A DNA stretch of 64,000 bases from the NCBI RefSeq assembly GCF_000455825.1, contig NZ_ATAO01000184.1, positions 1 through 64,000 on the forward strand, in the 5' to 3' direction. The translations under genes and the position numbers were made by a program. The stretch is from Microbacterium maritypicum MF109 (GTDB lineage Bacteria > Actinomycetota > Actinomycetes > Actinomycetales > Microbacteriaceae). This document shows positions 55,207-64,000 of this stretch, in pieces (positions within the stretch are counted from its first letter, which is position 1; every line of letters starts with the position of its first letter). The notes beneath the pieces were generated by a model. That model searched no databases and was not told where the DNA came from. It saw nothing but the letters and a program-made list of their open reading frames with translations.

Positions 55207-56921
55207 CCGAGCGGAGACCGAATCGGCGGCTGCGAGGCCTCGCGCTGATACTCGTCGCAGCGCTGCTTCCCGCATGCGCGGGGTTGCCGACGAGTGGTGA
55301 CGTCGCGGTCGGCCTCAAGCTGGGGGAGTCCCCGCAGGACGTCGACATCCTCCCCGTGGCCTCCGGCCCGATCACCGGTGCGGGACCCGAGGAGATCGTC
55401 GAGGGCTTCCTCGAGGCCGGTATCACGACGACCGACAACTGGGACACCGCACGCGACTTCCTCGCGCCTTCGTTGCAGCGCAGCTGGAGCCCGTCGGCAG
55501 GGGTGTCGATCGACATCGGCACGGACACCAGGACCGTCACCTCTTCGGTCCCCGACGATGAGGTGGAGAGTGCGGACACCGCAGAGGTCCAGGTCACGCT
55601 CGACCTGGTCGCGAGTGTCGATGACGCCGGAGAGTACTCCGAGGCCCTCGGATCGTCCAACGTGGCATTCACGCTGCAGCGGATGGAGAACGGCGAATGG
55701 CGCATCACGCAGGCGCCGGACGGCGTGGTGATCGATGAGACGCGATTCACCAAGGTGTTCGAAGGGTATCCGTTGCAGTACTTCGACCTCGGCTGGTCGA
55801 GGCTGGTGCCCGACATGCGCTGGTTCCCGCGGCGCCAGAGCCCCGCGACGACGGTGGCACGGGCGCTCATCGGCGGCGAGCCCAGCGAGTGGTTGGACCC
55901 CGCAGTGCAGAACGCGTTCCCCGCCGACGTGCAGTTGGCGCAGGACGCGGTTCCCATCGTCGGCCAGGTGGCGGATGTCGCGCTCACCCGCCCCGCCTCG
56001 GGCCTCGATGCCGCCACGCTCTCCCGGATGCGCACCCAGCTCCAGGCGACCCTCCGCGCTGCCGGCGTCGCGGTGACCGAGGTCCGGTTCACGGTGGACG
56101 GCCGCAACCTCGAGGCCGGGGTGGCGGATGTCGTCCCCCCGTCGGCCACGACGGGCACTCTCGTGCTGCAGAACGGCGCGTTCGGGCGGATCGTCGGCGA
56201 TGAGATCTCGCCCATCCCCGGTATCAGCTCGGAGATCAGCGCCGTCACGCAGCCGATCGTCTCCATCGACGTCGCCGCCGATGACTCCCGCGCCGCCGTG
56301 CAGCTCGCCGATCAGCACGTGTATCTGATCGGCGAAGGCAGCCTCGACGAGCTGGACGCCCGTCCTGGTCTCATCAAGCCCTCACTCGATCCGTACGGCT
56401 ACACCTGGTCGGTCCCCGCGGGAGCACCGGCGGCGGTGCAGGCGGCGGGAAGCGATGCCGTCGGGCATCAGATCGCGAAGGCATGGCCGAGCGCATCGAC
56501 GATCTCTCATCTGCGGGTATCGGCAGACGGCGCCAGGGTGGCGGCCGTGGTGACCGTCGGCAAGCAGATGTGGGTGGTCGTCGCGGCGGTCGTCCGTGAC
56601 GCCGCCGGCATCCCGATCGAGCTCGGCGAGTTCACGCAGCTGACCCAGCTCTCCGAGCCGGCGATGGGTTTGGTGTGGCTGGGGGCCGATCGTGTGGGTG
56701 TGCTCGCCGACCAGAGCAGCCCGCGTCTCCTCACCCAGGTGGTCGGCGGTCCGGGGTCTGCGGAGGCCGCACCGAGCAACGCCCTCTCGATCGCCGGCGC
56801 ACGCACCGCGTCCGGGGTGAGGATCCTCGGCTCCAACGGCGAGCTGTTCGCGCACGCGGGGTCGGCCTGGCGCGAGGTCGCCTCCGACGTCTCCGTGCTC
56901 GCGACACGCGTGGGTGAATGA
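55203..56921 (+). CDS. lpqB: Lipoprotein LpqB
   Basis: The 572-residue lipoprotein has a basic N-region, the hydrophobic core LALILVAALL and lipobox LPAC with acylated Cys25. A GerMN-like region (about 200-310; FPRRQSPATTVARALIGG) and a beta-propeller-like C-terminal half follow. LpqB modulates MtrB signalling from the outer face of the membrane. GTG 55203 overlaps mtrB by 4 nt. No clear terminator was seen in the 93 bp before the next gene. Confidence 0.95.
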   Translation: MTERRPNRRLRGLALILVAALLPACAGLPTSGDVAVGLKLGESPQDVDILPVASGPITGAGPEEIVEGFLEAGITTTDNWDTARDFLAPSLQRSWSPSAGVSIDIGTDTRTVTSSVPDDEVESADTAEVQVTLDLVASVDDAGEYSEALGSSNVAFTLQRMENGEWRITQAPDGVVIDETRFTKVFEGYPLQYFDLGWSRLVPDMRWFPRRQSPATTVARALIGGEPSEWLDPAVQNAFPADVQLAQDAVPIVGQVADVALTRPASGLDAATLSRMRTQLQATLRAAGVAVTEVRFTVDGRNLEAGVADVVPPSATTGTLVLQNGAFGRIVGDEISPIPGISSEISAVTQPIVSIDVAADDSRAAVQLADQHVYLIGEGSLDELDARPGLIKPSLDPYGYTWSVPAGAPAAVQAAGSDAVGHQIAKAWPSASTISHLRVSADGARVAAVVTVGKQMWVVVAAVVRDAAGIPIELGEFTQLTQLSEPAMGLVWLGADRVGVLADQSSPRLLTQVVGGPGSAEAAPSNALSIAGARTASGVRILGSNGELFAHAGSAWREVASDVSVLATRVGE

Positions 56922-57014
56922 CCTTCCCTGCACGGAGGGGACCTGCCTTCAGCTCATTCGCGCAACGGGGATGATCGGCAACTCCGGCGGAGGTCGAGGG
57001 CGCAGGATCTTCGA

Positions 57015-57659
57015 ATGTGGAAGACAAGGGGTCCCCGCGGCGTCGGTGCCGAGATCGCCGCATTCCTCCTCGCTGCCACGTGTGCCGGATGCGATGAGCC
57101 GGCCACGCTCCTGTGCGGGCGGTGTGAAGCGGCGCTCCGGCCCGCCCTGCAGCTCGGGCAGACCCCTCGAGGCATTCCGGTCCGAACCGCCCTCGTGTTC
57201 GATGGGGTGGCCGCGCGCTGCATCCGCCGTCTGAAGGGAGAGGGGGAGACGCTTCTCGCCCGCCCCCTCGGCGCCGCCCTGGCGGCGGTGCTCGAGCCTG
57301 TGGTCACGCCGAGCACGTGGATCGTGCCGGTCCCGACCAGGAGAAGCGCGTTTCGGCGTCGCGGATACCGCGTGCCCGAGCTCTTGATCCGTCGCGCGCA
57401 CGCAGAGCCTCAGCGATTGCTCTCGTTTGCGGACCGTACCGCCGATCAGCGCGGCCTCGGTGCACGCGCACGAGAGTCCAACGTGCATGGTGCGATGCAA
57501 GCACGCCGGTCAGGTGGGGGCACAGAGGCGGTCATCGTCGACGACGTCGTCACGACGGGGGCGACCCTCGACGAAGCGGCACGAGCACTGGCATCGACCG
57601 GCTTCCGCGTCGTGGCGGCGGTCGCGCTCGCCGCCACGCCGCGTCGTGGCGGATTCTGA
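57015..57659 (+). CDS. ComF-family phosphoribosyltransferase-like protein
   Basis: The 214-residue protein has an N-terminal zinc-type cluster Cys23, Cys26, Cys34, Cys37 (CAGCD...CGRC). The phosphoribosyltransferase loop is EAVIVDDVVTTGATLDEA near the C-terminus. VPVPTRRSAFRRRGYRVPEL is typical of ComF/GntX. ComF proteins are needed for DNA uptake in competent bacteria. Their actinobacterial role downstream of lpqB is not established. The start at ATG 57015 lacks a strong Shine-Dalgarno site. Confidence 0.88.
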   Translation: MWKTRGPRGVGAEIAAFLLAATCAGCDEPATLLCGRCEAALRPALQLGQTPRGIPVRTALVFDGVAARCIRRLKGEGETLLARPLGAALAAVLEPVVTPSTWIVPVPTRRSAFRRRGYRVPELLIRRAHAEPQRLLSFADRTADQRGLGARARESNVHGAMQARRSGGGTEAVIVDDVVTTGATLDEAARALASTGFRVVAAVALAATPRRGGF

Positions 57660-57703
57660 TGAAGCTCATCGGGAATGCACCGGCGACACAGCGGAATGAT
57701 CCC

Positions 57704-57732
57704 GTGACATCCGTCGGCGGGCGGACTACGGT
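57704..57732 (+). promoter_or_regulatory. Promoter of hpf
   Basis: GTGACA (57704-57709), a 17-nt spacer and TACGGT (57727-57732) form a good sigma-70-type promoter. Transcription would begin near 57739, giving a leader of about 56 nt. Confidence 0.65.
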
Positions 57733-57794
57733 GGGGGGACACAAGGCGACCACGGTCCGCCCTTGGCCGGGAGGACCGGGACAAGGAGGCAGCA

Positions 57795-58451
57795 ATGGAA
57801 ACAAGCATCGTTGGCGTCGGAGTGGGTATCACCGATCGCTTCCGAACCGTTGTCGAAGAGAAGATCGCCAAGATCCAGATGCTCGCGTCTCGCGCGCAAC
57901 GGCTGGACGTGAAAGTCACCCATCGCGTATATCGCAACGGTCATGTCCCGGATGAGACCGTCGAGCTGACCTTGATCGGCAAGGGTCCGGTCGTCCGCGC
58001 AGAGGCGACGGATGGAGACAAGTTCGTGGCCCTCGACCTCGCGGTCGACAAGATGTCCGAGCAGCTGCGTCGCGCGAAGGAGAAGCGAGTCGACGGACGA
58101 CAGCATCCGCGCGGCGCGCATTTCGAGAAGGAGAGTGGAGCGCTCGAGGGCATCGACGTCCAGCCGGCATCGGCCGACATCCTCCATGCGGTCGCGACCG
58201 GCAGCGTGCCGGTGCAGCAGACCGAAGAAGACGACTATTCGCCCGTGGTCATCCGCACGAAGAGCTTCGATGCCGAATGGATGACCGTCGAAGAGGCGGT
58301 CGACAGGATGGAGCTGGTCGGACACGACTTCTTCCTCTTCGTCGACGTCCGCACCGACCACCCGAGCGTCGTCTATCGACGCAAGGGCTGGGACTACGGT
58401 GTCATCGCGTTGAGCACTCAGGCTCCGCCGTCCGAGGCGCTCGCCTCCTGA
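57795..58451 (+). CDS. hpf: Long-form ribosome hibernation promoting factor
   Basis: The 218-residue protein has the N-terminal ribosome-binding domain METSIVGVGVGITDRF to about residue 105, with basic helix SEQLRRAKEKRVDGR. A linker is followed by the C-terminal dimerisation domain VVIRTKSFDAEWMTVEEAV...FFLFVDV. This is the long HPF that dimerises 70S ribosomes in stationary phase. AAGGAGG lies just before the ATG. It is a single-gene unit with its own promoter and terminator. Confidence 0.95.
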   Translation: METSIVGVGVGITDRFRTVVEEKIAKIQMLASRAQRLDVKVTHRVYRNGHVPDETVELTLIGKGPVVRAEATDGDKFVALDLAVDKMSEQLRRAKEKRVDGRQHPRGAHFEKESGALEGIDVQPASADILHAVATGSVPVQQTEEDDYSPVVIRTKSFDAEWMTVEEAVDRMELVGHDFFLFVDVRTDHPSVVYRRKGWDYGVIALSTQAPPSEALAS

Positions 58452-58460
58452 TCTGAATCG

Positions 58461-58499
58461 CAGAACGGCCCGATCCCGTGAGGGGCCGGGCCGTTTCTG
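58461..58499 (+). terminator. Intrinsic terminator of hpf
   Basis: AACGGCCCG (58464-58472) pairs with CGGGCCGTT (58487-58495). CAG/CTG pairing extends the base and CCC/GGG the tip, and TTTCTGTG follows. It also faces the convergent coiled-coil gene. Confidence 0.8.
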
Positions 58500-58527
58500 T
58501 GTCGAGGGATGCGGCGGAGACTGAATG

Positions 58528-59856
58528 TCAGTCGAAGATGCCGTCCAGCAGACTGCCGATCACGAGGCCACCGAGGATGCCCGAGGCGAGATCGCCGCCG
58601 CCACCGCCGCGCCGTCCGCCGCCGCCGCTCCAGCCGCCACCGCCGCCCCAGTTCTGATCCTGGGGACGCGAGGAATCGATGTCGCGCTGCGCGAGCTGCA
58701 GCGCTTCGGAGGCCAGGTGCGCGACGCGACGCGCCTGGACGAGCGCCGCTTCGCGAGTGTCCTCGGCGGGGAGGAGGTCGGACAGATCGACGCGAAGGCG
58801 CTCCGCCTCGGCGAGGCGGGTGCGGGCGTCGGCACCGATCCAGCCGCGGTGTCCGGAGATGAGGCCGCGCGCCACCCCCAGCTGCCGGTCGGCATCGTCG
58901 ATCGCGTGCTGCACCTGAGCGATGCTCGGGAGAGGGTTCTCGGCGCGGTGACGGGCCTGAGCGATCGCCTGGTCGAGGGCCGAGTTCGCGTCGCGCAGCT
59001 GGGACAGCTCGGCAAACGGATCGTTGGGCTGTCCGGAGGGCGTCAGCGCGCCCAGCGCGGCCTGGAGTGCGGCGACCGCCTGGGCGACGGCAGGCACGTT
59101 CGGGGCTGTCCGCGCCGCGATGAGATCGCCGCGGGAGTCGGCGACCACCTCGGCCAGGGTGGATTCGGCGCGCAGGGCCTCGATCTCGAAGTCCTCCACC
59201 GCATCGAGCAGGGCAGACGCACGGCGGGTGGCTTCCGTCGCCGTCTCGAGGGCGACGTTGGCCTCCTCGTTCTGCTTCGCCGCGCGACGGCGTTCCGACA
59301 CGTCGGCGCTGTGCGTAGCGAAGCTGATGAGCTGCTCCGCCTCCGCCGCGCTGGCGGTGATCTGGTGCATGGCGGAATCGGCGTACCGGGCCGAGAGGCG
59401 GGAGACGGCTTCGTTGGTCTGGGGGATGCGGGCGCTGAGCGCGGCTGCCTCGGCCCGCACCTGCGCGATGATCTCCGGGGCGCGTCGCACCTTGGCGACC
59501 GACTCGGCGAGGACGGAGGTCTTCTCGTCGAGCAGGTCCTGCGCCCAGTCGCAGAGCTGGAGGATGCGCGCGTTGCGCGTACGCAGCTCCTCGTCGGTGT
59601 CCGGGATCTCGTCGTGGTTCAGCTGGTGGAGCTGGAACGCTTCGCGCAAGTGGGTGCGCACCGCAGCGAGTGCCGTGCGCAGATCAGCGGTGAGCGACTC
59701 GCCGAGCTCGGCTTCCGCGAAGGAGAGCTCGTCGGAGGTCGTGCGGATCCGCTCGTCGGCGCTGACCAGGGCCTGCTCAGCACGTCGAGCCAGATCGGCA
59801 TCCTGTGCGGCGAGTTCTTCCTGTTCGCGTTTGCGTCTGCCCCAAAATCCAGCCAT
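58528..59856 (-). CDS. Coiled-coil protein with Gly-rich C-terminus, like the C-terminal part of TPM-domain proteins
   Basis: The 442-residue protein is almost entirely alpha-helical and rich in Ala, Glu and Arg. A Gly/Trp-rich stretch (NWGGGGGWSGGGG) and a hydrophobic end (LASGILGGLVIGSLLDGIF) follow. RRVAHLASEALQLAQRDID resembles the tail of actinobacterial TPM-domain membrane proteins, but no signal peptide and no TPM domain are present. The N-terminus (MAGFWGRRKREQEE) is basic and cytoplasmic. TAGGAT lies 6 nt before the ATG (leaderless pattern). Function is unknown. Confidence 0.75.
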   Translation of the reverse strand: MAGFWGRRKREQEELAAQDADLARRAEQALVSADERIRTTSDELSFAEAELGESLTADLRTALAAVRTHLREAFQLHQLNHDEIPDTDEELRTRNARILQLCDWAQDLLDEKTSVLAESVAKVRRAPEIIAQVRAEAAALSARIPQTNEAVSRLSARYADSAMHQITASAAEAEQLISFATHSADVSERRRAAKQNEEANVALETATEATRRASALLDAVEDFEIEALRAESTLAEVVADSRGDLIAARTAPNVPAVAQAVAALQAALGALTPSGQPNDPFAELSQLRDANSALDQAIAQARHRAENPLPSIAQVQHAIDDADRQLGVARGLISGHRGWIGADARTRLAEAERLRVDLSDLLPAEDTREAALVQARRVAHLASEALQLAQRDIDSSRPQDQNWGGGGGWSGGGGRRGGGGGDLASGILGGLVIGSLLDGIFD

Positions 59857-59862
59857 GACCCG

Positions 59863-59868
59863 ATCCTA
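59863..59868 (-). promoter_or_regulatory. -10 element of the coiled-coil gene (leaderless pattern)
   Basis: On the minus strand TAGGAT is followed by 6 nt and the ATG at 59856. Confidence 0.45.
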
Positions 59869-59961
59869 GTTTCCCCGGGCACAGGGATGGCTGAGCATCC
59901 GCTCGGGGCGAACGGCGATCCCGTGTCCGTCCTGGCGTGCGGAGCGCGCCTGTGACGTGGG

Positions 59962-60582
59962 TCAGAGTGCCGGGAGGGCGTCGGACATCGCCGACACGGT
60001 CTTCGCGGGTCGCCCGCGCTTGGGGCGATCGGCGGTGAGCTCGAGCGCCATCGCATGGCGGGGATGCCCGCTGAGGCGCTGAGCGGTGTGATCGAGCCAG
60101 CGCACCTCGGCCTCCGCGGCGAAGATCATGGAGTCGGTCAGGAGGGCCCACGCGAGTCCTTCGGGATCGTCGGCGTCGCCCCGCGCTCGGCGCTCCTGCC
60201 GAAGAGCTTCCAGCTGTCGCAGGGAGGCCGATCGCTGGGCGAGGATGGCTGCGGTCGCATCGACGCCCGGAAGAGTCGCCGCGACCGCGAGCTTGATCGC
60301 GAGTTCGTCCCGGGTGCCCTGGGGGCGCACGACGGGGGAGGAGAGCCACTCGTCGACGTCGGCGATCCCGGCGTCCGTGATCCGCCAGTACACGTGTCCG
60401 CGATCGTCGGCCTCGCCGCGCGACACCAGGCCGTCGCGTTCGAGGCGCTCGAGGGTGTTGTAGATCTGCCCGACGTTCAACGGCCAGACCGATCCGGTGC
60501 GGCGATCGAATTCGTGGCGGAGCTGGTATCCGTAGCAGGGCCCCTGCGCGAGGATGGCGAGCAGGCTCTGGCGTACTGACAT
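59962..60582 (-). CDS. PadR-family transcription regulator
   Basis: The 206-residue regulator has the winged-helix MSVRQSLLAILAQGPCYGYQL with LNVGQIYNTLERLERDGLV, the PadR hallmark. A helical C-terminal dimerisation region (AILAQRSASLRQLEALRQER) follows, with a basic tail (DRPKRGRPAKT). It is divergent from secA. A TATACT hexamer on the minus strand at 60627-60622 is its probable -10, and GGGGGA lies before the start codon. The target is not visible; autoregulation is usual in the family. Confidence 0.9.
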   Translation of the reverse strand: MSVRQSLLAILAQGPCYGYQLRHEFDRRTGSVWPLNVGQIYNTLERLERDGLVSRGEADDRGHVYWRITDAGIADVDEWLSSPVVRPQGTRDELAIKLAVAATLPGVDATAAILAQRSASLRQLEALRQERRARGDADDPEGLAWALLTDSMIFAAEAEVRWLDHTAQRLSGHPRHAMALELTADRPKRGRPAKTVSAMSDALPAL

Positions 60583-60621
60583 CGTTCGTCCCCCGTGACC
60601 GTTCTTTGGAATGCGATACCG

Positions 60622-60627
60622 AGTATA
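60622..60627 (-). promoter_or_regulatory. -10 element of padR
   Basis: On the minus strand TATACT lies 39 nt before the padR start codon. It is flanked by GGTAAC and GGTATC blocks that may be regulator half-sites. Confidence 0.4.
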
Positions 60628-60629
60628 TG

Positions 60630-60701
60630 GTTACCGGGCAACCCGACGATCCGACGCGCGGGACCGCCATGCAGGCGACGTGCAGGTCACAGCCCGGTAA
60701 C
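60630..60701. promoter_or_regulatory. 10-bp inverted repeat between padR and secA
   Basis: GTTACCGGGC (60630-60639) and GCCCGGTAAC (60692-60701) are exact inverted copies 52 bp apart in the 190-bp divergent gap. Their position next to the padR -10 suggests operator half-sites. A role in RNA structure is less likely because of the long loop. Confidence 0.4.
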
Positions 60702-60772
60702 ATGGCGAAGTATGCCTGGCGTCGGGTTCACCGATGACCGGCGATTTACCCACTGACAGGGAGATGACATCC

Positions 60773-63574
<2,802 letters not shown>

Positions 63575-63585
63575 CGTCAGCGCAG

Positions 63586-63618
63586 GGAGGGCCAGTCCGC
63601 GTGGATTGGCCCTCCTTT
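63586..63618 (+). terminator. Intrinsic terminator of secA
   Basis: GGAGGGCCAGTCC (63586-63598) pairs with GGATTGGCCCTCC (63603-63615), 13 bp with one G-U pair and a 4-nt GCGT loop, followed by TTTCG. Confidence 0.9.
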
Positions 63619-63626
63619 CGTCGCTG

Positions 63627-63632
63627 TAGGCT
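63627..63632 (+). promoter_or_regulatory. -10 element of the AlaA-type gene (leaderless pattern)
   Basis: TAGGCT is followed by 6 nt and ATG 63639. It lies just downstream of the secA terminator. Confidence 0.5.
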
Positions 63633-63638
63633 TGGCCG

Positions 63639-64000
63639 ATGACCCCAACGCGCAACTTCGACCAGTCGTCGAAGCTCAAGAACGTCCTGTACGAGATTCG
63701 CGGAAACGCCCTCGTCGAGGCGGCGCGGTTGGAAGCCGAGGGACACAAGATCCTCAAGCTGAACACGGGCAATCCGGCGATCTTCGGTTTCGACGCTCCG
63801 CACCAGATCGTGCGCGACATGCTCGCGGCGCTGCCGACGGCGCACGGCTACAGCGACAGCAAGGGCATCATCTCCGCACGGCGTGCTGTCGTGAGCCGCT
63901 ATGAGGAGATCGAGGGCTTCCCTCGATTCGACCCCGATGACGTGTATCTCGGCAACGGTGTCTCCGAGCTCATCACGATGACCATGCAGGCGCTGCTGGA
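63639..64000 (+). CDS. AlaA/AspC-type PLP aminotransferase, N-terminal part (3' end outside window)
   Basis: The frame is open from ATG 63639 to the window end, giving 120 codons. The N-terminus reads MTPTRNFDQSSKLKNVLYEI, then LKLNTGNPAIFGFDAP, HGYSDSKGIISARRAVVSRY and VYLGNGVSELITMTMQALL. This matches the AlaA-type alanine/glutamate aminotransferases (fold type I), including the NPA substrate-binding and GNGVSE cofactor-loop regions. The PLP lysine lies beyond the window. No Shine-Dalgarno site is seen, in line with the leaderless-type -10. Confidence 0.88.
   Translation, partial: MTPTRNFDQSSKLKNVLYEIRGNALVEAARLEAEGHKILKLNTGNPAIFGFDAPHQIVRDMLAALPTAHGYSDSKGIISARRAVVSRYEEIEGFPRFDPDDVYLGNGVSELITMTMQALL

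Overview
This 64-kb window is high-GC actinobacterial DNA, most likely from a Microbacterium-like member of the Microbacteriaceae. The grounds are the contiguous order mtrA-mtrB-lpqB-comF-type gene-hpf-secA, a WhiB-type iron-sulphur regulator, a DUF5719 gene and an Rv3259/Rv3258c-like pair beside it, LGFP repeats, many GTG starts, dense ATGA/GTGA stop-start overlaps, and at least eleven genes whose -10 hexamer lies 6-7 nt from the start codon (leaderless pattern). The family-level placement is inference. No rRNA, tRNA, CRISPR array, insertion sequence or phage gene was seen, and no gene-free stretch exceeds 300 bp (largest: 190 bp between padR and secA, 174 bp before galE).

Region 1 (1-36.4 kb) is a cell-surface polysaccharide locus. 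It opens with the end of an LGFP-repeat protein. Next come dTDP-rhamnose synthesis (fused RmlC-RmlD, RmlB, RmlA), two tandem RgpF-type rhamnan glycosyltransferases, a Wzm/Wzt ABC exporter whose ATPase has a glycan-reading C-terminal domain, a GT2 enzyme and a large membrane protein. A middle block holds an LhgO-like oxidase, two DegT aminotransferases, a sugar epimerase, a Gfo/Idh oxidoreductase, hexapeptide acyltransferases, UDP-galactopyranose mutase, a second shorter ABC exporter and a GT4 enzyme. It also holds an LpxD-like acyltransferase, a dedicated acyl carrier protein with a KAS III-like synthase, a WbmS-like deacetylase, a GlfT1-like GT2 enzyme, GalE, two tandem O-antigen ligase/polymerase proteins and ManA.

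The oxidoreductase, aminotransferase, LpxA-like and LpxD-like proteins, ACP and KAS III together suggest that an acylated diamino-sugar is made in a monoderm bacterium. This is the most unusual feature of the window and is inference.

Region 2 (36.5-47 kb) is envelope housekeeping. It has a WhiB regulator with a clear promoter, a 1034-residue polytopic GT2-like protein, DUF5719, an Rv3259/Rv3258c-like pair, a MacA/MacB-like ABC system, and divergent RDD and SpoIIM membrane genes whose start codons nearly coincide.

Region 3 (47-64 kb) holds a tightly overlapping minus-strand operon (a polytopic membrane protein, DUF4129, DUF4350, MoxR, DUF58). It is followed by mtrA-mtrB-lpqB, a ComF-type phosphoribosyltransferase, the ribosome hibernation factor, a coiled-coil protein, a PadR regulator, secA and the start of an AlaA-type aminotransferase. 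Most transcription units end in strong GC-rich hairpins, several placed between convergent genes.
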